Origin: Iris pallida
Taxonomy: Eukaryota > Streptophyta > Magnoliopsida > Asparagales > Iridaceae
Assembly: GCA_029216955.1 (NCBI GenBank)
Contig: JANAVB010015600.1
Location: forward strand, 28,232,137 to 28,296,136
Reading direction: 5' to 3'
DNA length: 64,000 nt
In this document: in pieces, positions 43,780 through 54,806 of the stretch
Layout of the letters: each line of letters starts with the position of its first letter
How positions within the stretch are numbered: the stretch's first letter is position 1
Position numbers and translations under genes: made by a program
Notes under the pieces: generated by a model
Databases searched by the model: none
What the model was told of the DNA's origin: nothing
What the model saw: the letters and a program-made list of their open reading frames with translations, nothing else

Positions 43780-44182
43780 GAGCATCATTAGTAGTTGGGA
43801 CTCTCCAATGCAATTTGGAGCCCAAAATTTCAAAAAAAAGGTAAATGTAGAATGGGTTGGATTTGTATGAGAATAGTAGGAAATGATAAAGTGAGCTCCG
43901 GTCCCAAAAATTGTGTGGTCAAAAATTAATGTAGGAAAAAAATAATATAAAGTTTAGAATCTAGAAAGTTGGGCTCCAAATTAGAACTTACTATTATACA
44001 AAATGAGTTACTACAATCTAGAATCTAGAAATTGGGAGGTCTAACCCTTAGCACCCATGGATGGGTTGGAACCGAAATTGTAGAAATTGGGACTAAAGAT
44101 GAGACTTATTATTCTACAAAATGAGCTCCTACATTCTAAATCTAGAATCTAGAAAATGGGATGGGCCTTACTAATGATGCTC
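43780..44182. mobile_element. Harbinger/Tourist-like MITE, copy 1 (403 bp)
   Basis: Ends GAGCATCATTAGTA and TACTAATGATGCTC are perfect inverses, flanked by TAA on both sides. Same length and about 90% similar to copy 2 at 54401-54803. Confidence 0.87.
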
Positions 44183-45257
44183 TAAGAAAAAAGAAAAGAA
44201 GAAACAAACAGAAGAAAAAGACTTTTCCAGCTCTCTCTCATTGCTTGTTAGCACTTTGATTACTTATGCAACAATTAATGGGGGTCCCCCCCCTCACACC
44301 CCCACACGCACAGAGACACACACACACACACCAACCTAACATCTTGTCATCTTGTTTGGTTCACGGAATCTTAGCCTTCCAGAAGAAGAAATTTTTTTTT
44401 TTTTTTTGTTTGAATGTCAAATAAAAATATTATGAAAGGAAAATAATTCACAGAGAAAACAAAAAAAAAAGGGTTCCCTTACTCACCCCACTAATTCATT
44501 TTTCTACTCCGAAGAATTCACTTTCTCTTCTAATTTTCTGACGTTTTCGAACAGAAAAAAAAAATAGATGAAAATTATAATTTTCAAAGAATAAAAAGAG
44601 AGCAAAGAATTGATTTCTTTTCCTTTTTGCGAACCAAACGAGACCTAAGAATTCACTTACCCTCCCCAATGATTCAATTTTTTCGTTCTCTCAGTTTTCT
44701 TTAATCTTTGTAAACACGAAAATTTTGTTTGATGAAAATCATAACCTTCTAAAAGAAAAAGAACAAAGAATTGATTTCATTTATTTTCCGCTAACCAAAA
44801 ATGTGAGAGTGATCATGAGTAGACATACCTGAGTTTGGTTGGGAAGAAGGATCCCTAAGCCAGATGAGCAAGTAGTATGTAACCCTTGTTTGCTATATAA
44901 TGTTATGTCCGTCTACCAGCTCACTTGGGCCTGGCAAGCATGACTTTGCCGAAAGAGTCTCAAACTACAGGAAGTCATCACAAGTTTTTATTAATGCCAA
45001 CAAATGACTATAAACACTCCAATGTTGGGAAAATAAAAATAAAAATTCAATTAAATAAATAAAAGCGCGCATCATGCCTTTGCTTAAATATGTGTCACAA
45101 TCTATAATTAACCATCAATTATCAAAAGTCAGATAGAGACAGCTTCTGTTGAGGAATTGATTTTTTATTTTAATTTTTTTTACAAATATTTCTGATTGCC
45201 GAATGCAAAACGTGGTATGGTACTTCTCCTCCTTAGAGGAAGGGAAGAAGGAAGTAA
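44183..45257. other. AT-rich intergenic DNA with a degenerate 150 bp repeat
   Basis: Two adjacent diverged units (about 44495-44640 and 44645-44795) share AAGAATTGATTTC.TTT and end near a CTAACCAAA or GAACCAAACGAGACCT string. A third relative lies at about 56325-56480. No gene seen. Confidence 0.5.
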
Positions 45258-45379
45258 CAGCATCATTAGTAGTTAGGACTCTCAAATACAATTTGGGATC
45301 CAAATTTAAAAAAGAAGAAGATAAATATAGAATGGGTTGGATTTGTATGGGAATAGTAGAAATTGATAAAGTGAGCTCG

Positions 45380-45910
45380 TGACGTAGCGAGATAGCGGAA
45401 CGGGCTTACCTTCGTGCTTGATAATGGCCAAGTCGATCGGTGGTGACGATAACTGGACCACCGTTGCTTGGTGAGAGCGAAACGGTGCTGCAAAAACTCC
45501 GACGGAGGGCCTTGTGAGGGCTCCGCACGAAAGTTGCTTGAAAACCTCAAGCGAGGGGCTTCCGAATCCACGGAACAGTTGAGTCCACGACTAAAAAAAG
45601 AAGAGAACAAATCTCAAATTTTAAAGAAGAATTTTTATTGATTAAAAGTTATTCTCCAATTGCTTACAGAAGGTGCATATTTGTAGGACTTTTATGACAA
45701 TCTAATCCTACTCAAATAAAGATAAAACATATCCTACTAAAATAAAGATAAATCTTATCCTAATAAAATAAAGATAAAATCTATCATAATAAAAGATAGA
45801 GCCAAAATAAGAGTCCTAAAAGAAATAGAATTCTTATCAACTCTTAAAAAAGATAAAGCAAAAGAAAAAGAATTCTAAAAGGATTCGGAGTTGGAATCCA
45901 CGCTTCATCA
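45380..45910 (-). repeat. 3' LTR of element F
   Basis: 531 bp, TGACGTAGCG...CTTCATCA on the plus strand; direct repeat of 47137-47667. Confidence 0.9.
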
Positions 45911-46112
45911 GTCTCCCCTGCTTCAAAAGAACTCGTCTCCGAGTTCTTCTCAGAATAAAGCGGTTCGCTATGTGAAAAATATTAGTAAAGATCGGAGATA
46001 TTGATGGTTGGGGAGATCTGTATGTCTTCATGCTGAAGTTGCGGATGAATCGTCGGTAGAAGTTGGTGAGAACATAGAAGCTTTGAACTTCAATCACTGT
46101 CTTTGGTGTAAA

Positions 46113-47057
46113 TCAGTCGCGGCTTGCTCGAATATTCTCTTCATCAATACTGCGGCCATCGACGCTAGTCACAAATTCCAAGAAGATAAGTTGGTTAGTA
46201 AGTACGCTGCACTTCTTAATTCGAACAAGGCTGAGAACTTTCCTGAGGTGCTTCAGATAATTAGCTTGGCTCTTGTTATAAATCAGAATATCTTCAAAGT
46301 AGATGACTATGAACTTTCTTGTTAATAACTTCAAAACATGATTCTTGATGCGCATAAATATTTTTGATGCATTCAAAAGTCCGAATGGAATAAAGAGCCA
46401 TTCATGTAGCCCTTTTCGGGTTTTGAAAATAGTCTTCCACTCATCATCAGTTCGAATCTCGATTTGATGGTATCCGCTCTTCAAAACGATCTTTGAGAAA
46501 ATTGTAGAGCTTGAAGATGTCTGAAGAAAATGTATATATGCAGATTTTTTTGCAGCATCTAGAAAATTCAGGAACTGACGATCGAACTTAGATGATGTGT
46601 CCGGCGGATCACTCCGAGGTTTGTGATGAGGAGGTTTGCCATCGTTATTGGAAGCTTTAGATATTGGTGAATTCTTCAATTCTCCATCGAAGGAGAAAGT
46701 CTCTTCTTGAGGTGTTGAATATTTTAGCTCAGCATCTGCAATGTGAGTATCCGACTTTGATACGATTTTCTCAATCTCGTGGTCTTCATAGTCAACAACG
46801 ACCACTGGTGTTCTGAGTGGACAACTGTTGTGAACACACTCGAGTCCCTTTTGTGGATGGCTGCTAGTAGAACGAGCATTTGTGTCTCTTGTCTCTGTGT
46901 ATGGTATCCTCATGAAATCAACTGTAGCGTTATATTGGATACCAAGAAAATTCAGTACTCTGTCCAATTTGTCAGACAAGGCATCTAATTTGTTTGACAA
47001 GATGTCAACGTTGTCTGATAGAGCATCAAATTTCTTGTGCGTGATGAATTTCGCCAT
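46113..47057 (-). pseudogene. Coiled-coil plus truncated RT protein of element F
   Basis: ATG at 47057-47055 opens MAKFITHKKFDALSD, followed by a heptad-like stretch (VDILSNKLDALSDKLDRVL) predicted to form a coiled coil. Residues about 35-160 are not recognisable. The second half is a Gypsy-type reverse transcriptase fragment: FSKIVLKSGYHQIEIRTDDE, FGLLNASKIFMR and YFEDILIY, where the usual catalytic first Asp is Glu. The frame stops at 46115-46113 with TGA where relatives have Trp (RDW), and stays open beyond (45837-46112) with the expected FYRRFIRNFS motif. The N-terminal part of RT and all of RNase H and integrase are missing. The fused coiled coil may serve as a nucleic-acid or particle-binding tag; that is speculation. 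Confidence 0.72.
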
Positions 47058-47122
47058 TGTTGTTTTGAAAAAAAGAAAATTTTCAAAGGTTTCCAAAAAA
47101 ATTGGAATCCTCAAACTGTAGG

Positions 47123-47134
47123 GCTCTAATACCA
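47123..47134 (-). promoter_or_regulatory. Primer-binding site of element F
   Basis: TGGTATTAGAGC on the minus strand, two bases inside the 5' LTR; one base differs from the canonical TGGTATCAGAGC. Confidence 0.82.
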
Positions 47135-47136
47135 CT

Positions 47137-47667
47137 TGATGCAACAAGATAGCTGAACGGGCTTACCTTCATGCTTGGCAATGGCCAAGTTGATCGGTGA
47201 TAACGATAACTGGACTACCGTTGCTTGGTGAGAGCGAAGCGGTGCCGCTAAAACTCCGACGGAGGGCCTTGTGCAGGGTCCGCATGAAGGTTGCTTGAAA
47301 ACCTCAAGCGAGGGGCTTCTGAATCCACGGAGCAGTTGAGTCCACGACCAAGAAAAAAAGAGAAAAAATCTCAAACTTTAAAGAAGAATTTTTATTGATT
47401 AAAAGCTGTTTCTCAATTGCATACAAATGGTGCCTATTTATAGGACTTTTATGACAACATAATCTTACTCAAATAAAGATAAAGCCTATCCTAATAAAAT
47501 AAAGATAAAACATATCCTAATAAAATAAAGATAAAATATATCCTAATAAAAGATAGAGTCAAAATAAGAGTCCTAAAATAAATATGATTCTTATCAACTC
47601 TTAAAAAAGATAAAGCAAAAGAAAAAGAATCCTAAAAGGATTCGGAGTTGGAATCCACGCTACATCA
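47137..47667 (-). repeat. 5' LTR of element F
   Basis: 531 bp, begins TGATGCAACAAG on the plus strand and ends CTACATCA. Confidence 0.9.
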
Positions 47668-47955
47668 GCTCAGTCCCAAAGATTGTGTGGTCAAGATTGA
47701 TGTAGAAAAAAAAAATATAAAGTCTAGAATCTATAAAATTGGACTCCAAATAGGGACTTATTATTCTACAAAACAAGTTCCTACAATCTAGAATCTAGAA
47801 ATTGGGAGGCCCAACCCTTAGCACATATGGGTGGGATGGAACTGAAATTATAGAAATTGGGAATAAGGATGAAACTTACTATTCTACAAAATGAGCTCCT
47901 ACATTCTAAATCTAGAATCTAGAAAATGGTGTAGGCCTTACTAATGATGCTCTAA

Positions 47956-48750
47956 GAAGATTGATTAAAATTGTTATATAAGCTAAAGGAGTCCAACACG
48001 AAGAGGGCTCGACACTCGTAGTGTTATCGTGTCAAGTTGCCACCGAAGCCAAATGGGTTAAGTAACTCGACATTGTTAGGTTGTGTGGGGCCTAATTGGC
48101 TGGACCTCCTAATTTGATCGCTTAAGCGACTAGACCTTCTTTTTTTTCTTTTTTTTTCTTTCTAAGGATATGCTAGATATTTTATATGTAATTAAGTCGT
48201 CCTAATATTCTATGTCTATAAAAAGGAGTATTAAGACGCAACTTGTTAATTATCTTCGGAATACTGTAAAAAAATGGTCTGTAGCGATTGTGGTCGTAGC
48301 TTTTCGATTTGAGAAGTGAATCACGTTATCGCAAAGGGGTTCAAAAATCCAACAAACACACACATGACATTATTTATGGTGGTAATATTAAACCTTCGTA
48401 ATTTCTTACCATAATTATTTTCTGGCATAAATAGTTGTGCAGAATGTCAAAATTTGATTTGATTTGATTTAGTTAAATTTGTTAGGATAGATTTTTATGA
48501 AACCTTGTTCTTGTTTCAAGTCGACACGAAGAGGAATCAACACTTATACTGTTCATTTCAAGTCGCCACCGAAGCCAAATGTATTGTCCCATTTTGATCG
48601 CTTAAGTAATTGGAATTTTTTTTCCTTTCCAAACATATATTGGATATTTTATCCATAATTAACTCGTCCTAATATCCTATGTCTATATAATTAAAAAGAG
48701 TATTATGGTTTAGCTTGTAAATTATTTTCAGATTACAATTAAAAATTGAA
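47956..48750. repeat. Direct repeat pair with TATA-like box, possible old LTR pair
   Basis: About 47985-48260 and 48505-48720 share CGACACGAAGAGG, CGCCACCGAAGCCAAATG, TTGATCGCTTAAG and CGTCCTAATAT.CTATGTCTATA in the same order. The spacing and a CTATAAAAAG box suggest remnants of a small LTR or TRIM element, but termini are lost. Confidence 0.45.
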
Positions 48751-48751
48751 A

Positions 48752-48940
48752 TTTTTTGAATTGTCCCTCACTTGTTTTACCACAATTCAAGGCGCACCAC
48801 ACCGAGTTACCATAATGCATGAAACTCCCACTTGTAACAGAAACTGTCAATGACTAACAATCAACTTCTTTGACCCCCATTTAAGTGGGGTGTACCTTGA
48901 ATTATGGTAAAATAAGTGTGGTACAATTCAAAATTTTATT
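48752..48940. mobile_element. Inverted-repeat MITE-like element at the Copia insertion site
   Basis: Left arm TTTTGAATTGTCCCTCACTT is inverted at about 48890-48940 (AAGTGTGGTACAATTCAAAA). A related inverted segment lies just beyond the Copia element (about 54262-54392), so the insertion may have split a larger palindromic element. Confidence 0.5.
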
Positions 48941-48948
48941 TTTATTTA

Positions 48949-49065
48949 TGTTAGATTATATTTGTAACTATTGTAAATATGGCCCATAAGCTCAATCGTG
49001 TAGACACTATATATATATTATAATCAGCCCCCATCAATGAAAACAAGGCATTATTATTTCCTACA
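48949..49065 (+). repeat. 5' LTR of element E
   Basis: 117 bp, TGTTAGATT...TTCCTACA. Confidence 0.92.
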
Positions 49066-49078
49066 TGGTATCAGAGCC
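49066..49078 (+). promoter_or_regulatory. Primer-binding site of element E
   Basis: TGGTATCAGAGCC directly abuts the LTR; perfect initiator-Met tRNA complement. Confidence 0.92.
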
Positions 49079-49684
49079 TTCCGAAAAACCCTAGCCGCCA
49101 AACCCTACATCTCCATCTGAATCCGGCATCCGATCCGGCGCCCCTCCTCCCCGGCGAACCCCAAATACCGGGGTCTGACTCCCGTCCGATCCGGCTGCCG
49201 AACAGCTGACCGCCCGGCGCCCGACTGCTCCGCCCGGTCCGTCCAGCCCCGCCCGAATATCTGACCGCCCGGCGCCCGACTGCTCCGCCCGGTCCGCCCG
49301 GCCCCGTCCGTCCATCCAACCCCGTTCGCCCGGCAGCGTCAGGATTCGTCCGGCTGACTCCCGTCCGATCCGACGCACCGACCGACCCCTACTCGCCATA
49401 TCCGGTGACCCGATCACGGCAGGTTCGCCGTAAACCCCGTCCAGCAGCGGCCGATTTGCCGTCGACTCCTACGCGCCCGATCCGGCGCACCGACCGTGGC
49501 AGATTCGCCGTGAACCCCGTCCAGCAGCGGTCTATTTGCCGCCGATCCCGTCCATCAGCGGACAATTCGTCGCTTGTTCGGCCGATCCGTCGGAGTAGTA
49601 CAAAATTTTGTATACCCGACATCCGTAATCTCGTTCGGCAGATCCGTCGGAGTAGTACAAAATTTTATACACCCGACATCTGCG
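49079..49684 (+). repeat. GC-rich leader of element E built of tandem duplications
   Basis: Three duplication families in 600 bases: a unit of about 54 bases with GACCGCCCGGCGCCCGACTG (about 49205-49315), a unit with CCCCGTCCAGCAGCGG (about 49433-49560), and a unit of about 65 bases with GATCCGTCGGAGTAGTACAA (about 49580-49680), the last ending at the gag ATG. Open frames here are by-products of composition. Confidence 0.75.
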
Positions 49685-52600
49685 ATGGCTGATGATACTG
49701 CGTCCAGCTACTCCGTCGTGACTGGCGGTGGCGGTGCACACAACCCAAATTATCCTAATCCGAAGGATCCATATTTTTTGAGTTCTGCTGATCAACCAGG
49801 AAATATCATTACTCCTATTGTTTTCCGTGGACCGAACTATGCTGAGTGGTCTCGGTCGATACGTCTCTCTCTGATCTCTAGGCGAAAGATCACTTTTCTT
49901 GAAGATACTGAAATCAAACTTGTTAATGATGCTAGTAAATTGCTTGATTGGAGATGTGTGCAAGCGCTATTGGTTCAATGGGTTCTTAATACCATTGATC
50001 CGTCTCTGAAGAAATCTTTGCCGTACTTTGAAGAGGTTTATCCATTGTGAAACTTGTTGGAGAAAAGATTTGTTGTTAGTAATGACAGTCGAAAGCAACA
50101 AATTAAGGTGGCTTTGGCTGAGTGTAAACAAACGACTTCGATGTCTGTGGAAACCTACTTTGGAAATTTGCAGTCTTTGTGGGATGAACAAGCTGCTTAT
50201 TTCCCATTGCCTACTTGTACCTGTGGTGAACTTGCTGCAAAGCTACAGGCTATGAGGGATGAAGACCACTTTCAGAACTTTATGTATGGGTTGAATGCTG
50301 AGTTGTATGGTCATACCCGATTTAATCTTCTGGCTCAGGATCCTCAGCCAAGTTTAGATCGGACATACCAGGCAGTCCGTGAGGAGGAGGATATGCGAAA
50401 AACTCAGGTCCAATCCGCTGCTGAGGAGGTGTTGGCGTTGGCTGTCAAGACTTCACCTCGTCTTTCTACTACTTCTAATAGTAGGACCTCAGAGTCCAGG
50501 GACAAATGAGGTATGATATGTACTCATTGTAAGAAAATAGGTCATGATGTTGCAACTTGCTTTGCCAAGATCGGCTATCTAGAGTGGTGGGAGACTCATC
50601 CTCGACGTGAGGGCGGACGTGGTGCTGGTGGTGGCAGAGGCCCGGCACCACAGCAGAGACGTGATGGGGGACACGGGGCTGGTGGCGCAGGGGTTGTTCA
50701 TCATGTCGCCGCTGCTGGTCATGGTGTCCCTGCTAGTCTTGCTGGGAGTTCGGCGGATATGATGCATGGAGGGTATCATTCGCCACTCTCAGGTGAACAA
50801 TGGCAGAAACTGATGAGCTTGCTGGGTAACGACAATCCTTCCAACCCTGGTTCTTCAAACTCTGATCGTCCGATGGGTAAAAATTCTTCTGTCACTTGGA
50901 TATTCGATATTGGGGCTACTCTTCATGCGACAGGTTCTCGTGACTGTTTAGTTGATTGCTTTGAGGGCCCTATCTGTCCTGTAATTTTGCCTGATGGGAG
51001 CACTATTGAGGCTGTTCTGAGAGGCAAAGTATTTTTGACTGCTTCATTGGTGTTGACGGATGTTCTTTATGTTTCGACATTGACTTGCAATTTGATCTCT
51101 GTCTCACAATTGATTGGTGCCAGAAATTGTGATATATTATTTACTCCTGATTTGTGTTTTGTTCAGGACCGAAGTACGAGGATGATGATTGGAGCAAGTG
51201 AACAAAGGGGTGGACTTTACTTCTTGGGGGAGGTTCTAGCTTCTTTGGCTTCGGTGATCCTGGCATGCAAAGGAAGTGATTCCGAGGTTTGGCATAGTAG
51301 ACTGGGGCATCCTTCAGATAAAGAAATACAGACTTTACCTTTTCTTTCTGGTAGTAGTGTGTTTTCTCATAAGGCTTGTGATATTTGTCATCAAGCTAAA
51401 CAGACTCATGATGCTTTTCCTGATAGTAGTAGTCGTGCTTTGAGATACTTTGAACTTATACACTGTGATCTTTGGGGACCATATCATGTTCCGTCATCTA
51501 ATGGGGCACGATATTTTTTGACTTTGGTGGATGATTTTTCTAGAGCTGTTTGGGTTATTTTATTGAAGGATAAGTGTGCTGTTTATTCTATGTTTCTTAA
51601 ATTCATTGCTATGGTGAAGCGTCAGTTTGGGGCTGATATACGTCGTGTGCGGAGTGACAATGGCACTGAATTTAATTGTTTACGAGATTATTTTTCATCT
51701 CAAGGTATATTGTTCCAAACATCCTGTGTTGGGACACCTCAACAGAATGGAAGGGTGGAAAGAAAACATCGACATATTTTAAATGTAGCCCCGGCATTGA
51801 GATTTCAGGATTCTCTTTCTGTGAATTTTTGGGGGAAATGTGTTCTGGGTGCATGTTATTTGATAAATAGAATACCTTCTAGTATCTTGCAGTTTAAGTC
51901 TCCTTATGAAGTTTTATATGGTTCGGCTCCTTCGTATGATCATCTACGTATTTTTGGTTGTCTGTGCTATGCGTATGATTTAAAATTCCGAAATGATAAA
52001 TTTGCTAGCAGGAGTAGAAAATGTATCTTTGTTGGGTATCCCCTTGATAAAAAGGGATGGAAACTGTATGATTTGGAGACTGGTGAATTTTTTGTGTCCC
52101 GTGATGTTACTTTTTATGAAAAAGATTTTCCTGGGTGTGGCTCTGCTAGCGAGATGTCTTCTGCGACACGTCATACATCTGTTGGGGTGCCGGAAGACGA
52201 TATCGAGGTTTTTGGGATGGTGCCGGCTGCGGTTGCTGAGGCCGAAGTGGTTGCTGGCGGCTCGACATTGAGTGGCGAGGATGCACAGGTAGCTACAGAA
52301 GTATTGACAGGAGAGTCTGCTGGGGGTGATGCGGGTACTATTGATGATACAGGGGATACAATGTTGCCAGAGGTGCCCGACGATGTAGTATTGGGAAGAG
52401 GAATGAGAAAGAAATCACAGCCAGTGCGACTACAGGATTTTGTGACGAATGCTGTTCGAAGTAAAAGTCCCCCCTTCACCACAGTTCATCTGTTCCCGTC
52501 ACTTCCTCAGGTACTTCGTATCCTCTAACATAATTTCTAAATTATGACATATTTACTGCTGGACACAGAGATTTTCTTACAGCTATCATTGTAGGTGTTG

Positions 52601-54135
52601 AGCCTACTTCATATCGCCAGGCCTCGCGAAATTCAGGCTGGCGCACGGCTATGCAAACTGAAATACAGGCTCTGGAAGATAATGGGACATGGAGTCTTGT
52701 CGATTTGTCTCATGGAAAGAAAGCATTGGAAAGTAGATGGGTGTACAAAATAAAGTACAACTCCGACGGCAGTGTTGAGCGCTTAAAGGCACGACTGGTT
52801 GTGTTCGGTAATCATCAGGTTGAAGGAATCGATTATTCAGAGACATTTGCCCCGGTAGCTAAGATGCCTACAGTTAGGGCGTTCTTGGCTGTTGCAGCTG
52901 TGAGAGGATGGACTTTGCACCAGATGGATGTGCACAATACTTTTCTTCATGGCGATCTGACAGAAGAAGTGTATATGAAGTTGTCGCCAGGTTTTTTGCA
53001 TAGTGAACCCAACAAAGTGTGTCGCCTGCGTAAGTCTCTATATGGATTGAAACAGGCACCACGTTGTTGGTTTGCTAAGCTTACTGCTTCCCTGATATCC
53101 TATGGATTTATTCAATCTCATTCCGATTATTCCCTTTTTTCTCTTTTTAAAGGGAAGGTAGAGTTGCATGTTTTGATCTATGTGGATGATATGATTGTGT
53201 TTGGTAATGACTCAGGTGCTTTAGATGCTTTCAAAAAGTACCTTAGTTCTTGCTTTCACATGAAGGACCTTGGTGTGTTGAAGTACTTTCTTGGCATAGA
53301 GGTGGCTCGGAGTGCAGAAGGTATTTTCTTGTATCAAAGGAAGTATGCTTTGGACATCATTTCAGAATACGGCTTGATGGGGTCTCGACCTGCTGGCTTT
53401 CCCATGGAGCCCAATCACAAGCTGGCAGAATCGACTAGTCCAAAGATGGCGGATGCAGAGACTTATCGGAGGCTGGTTGGGAGGTTGATTTATCTATCAT
53501 TTACTCGCCCTGACTTAGCCTATGCTGTGCATATCTTGTCTCAATTCTTACAGGAGCCTCGACAAGATCATTGGCATGCTGCTTTGAAAGTTATCAGATA
53601 TCTCAAACATGCACCGGGACAGGGTATTCTTTTGAAAGCTGATTGTGATCTCCGTCTTTCTGGTTGGTGTGATTCCGACTGGGCCAGTTGTCCCCTGACT
53701 CGCCGCTCTGTTACAGGCTGGTTGGTGTTTCTGGGGGGGTCTCCTATTTCTTGGAAGACCAAGAAGCAACCAATTGTTTTCCGATCTTCCGCTGAAGCTG
53801 AATACCGATCTCTCGCTGCGCTTGTTTGTGAGTTGAAATGGTTGAAGGAGTTATTGGTGTGTTTGAGCGTTCGTCAGGAGTCTGCTATGTCGGTGTATTG
53901 TGACAGTTAGTCAGCCCTGCACCTGGCTCAGAATCCGGTATTTCATGAGCGCAGTAAGCATATTGAGGTGGATTTGCATTTTGTTCGCGATGCTATTAGA
54001 GATGGCACCGTAATAGTCTCGCATGTTCCTACTTCTACTCAACTGGCTGACATCTTCACCAAGCCCCTTGGAAAGCATGTGTTTGATTCTTTACTTTTCA
54101 AGTTGGACATTTGTGACTTGCATGCTCCAACTTGA
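49685..54135 (+). pseudogene. Gag-Pol polyprotein of element E, broken
   Basis: ATG at 49685 (MADDTASSYSVVTGG). Lesions: TGA at 50048 (a Trp position in relatives), TGA at 50507, a frameshift in or near the C-run around 52469-52490, TAA at 52531 and TAG at 53908 (a Gln position, CDSQSA in relatives). Domains: Gag knuckle CTHCKKIGHDVATC (about 50522-50563); protease with FDIGATLHATG where DSG is expected (about 50907); integrase zinc domain H..H..C..C (about 51293-51400); integrase core with D (HCDLWGPY), D (SDNGTEF) and E (QNGRVERKHR); RT with YVDDM near 53180; RNase H with WCDSDWASCPLTRRS near 53665 and the Copia ending LADIFTKPLG. All enzymatic domains are recognisable but expression as one polyprotein is impossible. 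Confidence 0.92.
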
Positions 54136-54141
54136 GGGGGG

Positions 54142-54256
54142 TGTTAGATTATATTTGTAACTATTATAAATATGGCCCATAAGCCCAATCGTGTAGACAC
54201 TATATATATTGTAATCAGCCCCCATCAATGAAAACAAGGCATTATTATTTTCTACA
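54142..54256 (+). repeat. 3' LTR of element E
   Basis: 115 bp, directly after the purine tract; differs from the 5' LTR at about four bases plus a two-base TA length change. Confidence 0.92.
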
Positions 54257-54400
54257 ATTTATGTAGGTCAAAGGAGATGACTGTTAATTATTGACAATTT
54301 TTGTTAAAAGTGAAAGATTTTATAGGTTATGTTAATTTGATGGAATACAACTTGAATTATAATAAAAAGAAGTGGGAAGTAACTCAAAACTTCTCGCTAA

Positions 54401-54803
54401 GAGCATCATTAGTAGTTGGGACTCTCCAATGCAATTTGGAGCGCAAAATTTCAAAAAAAAGGTAAATGTAGAATGGGTTGGGTTTGTATGAGAATAGTAG
54501 GAAATGATAAAGTGAGCTCCGGTCCCAAAAATTGTGTGGTCAAAATTTAATGTAGGAAAAAAATAATATAAAGTTTAGAATCTAGAAAGTTGGGCTCCAA
54601 ATTGGAACTTACTATTCTACAAAACGAGTTTCTACAATCTAGAATCTAGAAATTGGGAGGCCCAACCCTTAGCACCCATGGATGGGTTGGGACCGAAATT
54701 GTAGAAATTAGGAATAGGGATGAGACTTATTATTCTACAAAATGAGCTCCAACATTCTAAATCTAGAATCTAGAAAATGGGATGCGCCTTACTAATGATG
54801 CTC
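54401..54803. mobile_element. Harbinger/Tourist-like MITE, copy 2 (403 bp)
   Basis: Same inverted ends GAGCATCATTAGTA/TACTAATGATGCTC and TAA flanks (54398-54400, 54804-54806) as copy 1. Confidence 0.88.
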
Positions 54804-54806
54804 TAA

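Larger units (their letters stand above)
45380..47667 (-). mobile_element. Element F: 2.3 kb non-autonomous LTR retrotransposon
   Basis: Two 531 bp LTRs (45380-45910 and 47137-47667), near-matching flanks GCTCG and GCTCA, primer-binding site TGGTATTAGAGC (47123-47134, one mismatch to the initiator-Met type) and purine tract GCAGGGGAGAC (45911-45921), all consistent with the minus strand. The 1.23 kb interior encodes only a coiled-coil plus partial reverse transcriptase. No Gag knuckle, protease or integrase is present, so movement would need helpers. Confidence 0.9.
45258..47952. mobile_element. Harbinger/Tourist-like MITE, copy 3, split by element F
   Basis: Left part 45258-45379 and right part 47668-47952 align with copies 1 and 2; TAA flanks both outer ends. 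Removing element F and one target copy leaves about 402 bp. Confidence 0.87.
48949..54256 (+). mobile_element. Element E: Ty1/Copia LTR retrotransposon (Ale/Retrofit-like), defective
   Basis: 5,308 bp with very short LTRs (48949-49065 and 54142-54256), perfect 5 bp duplication ATTTA (48944-48948 and 54257-54261), initiator-Met primer-binding site at 49066 and purine tract TTGAGGGGGG (54132-54141). Domain order gag, protease, integrase, RT, RNase H is that of Copia. Short LTRs and the VVTGGGG/NYAEWSRS type Gag suggest the Ale/Retrofit lineage (inference). Several LTR differences mark it as older than A. Confidence 0.92.

Noticed and set aside
49389..49963. Minus-strand frames over the element E leader and gag
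   Set aside because: Antisense shadows of a tandemly duplicated GC-rich leader and the gag gene.
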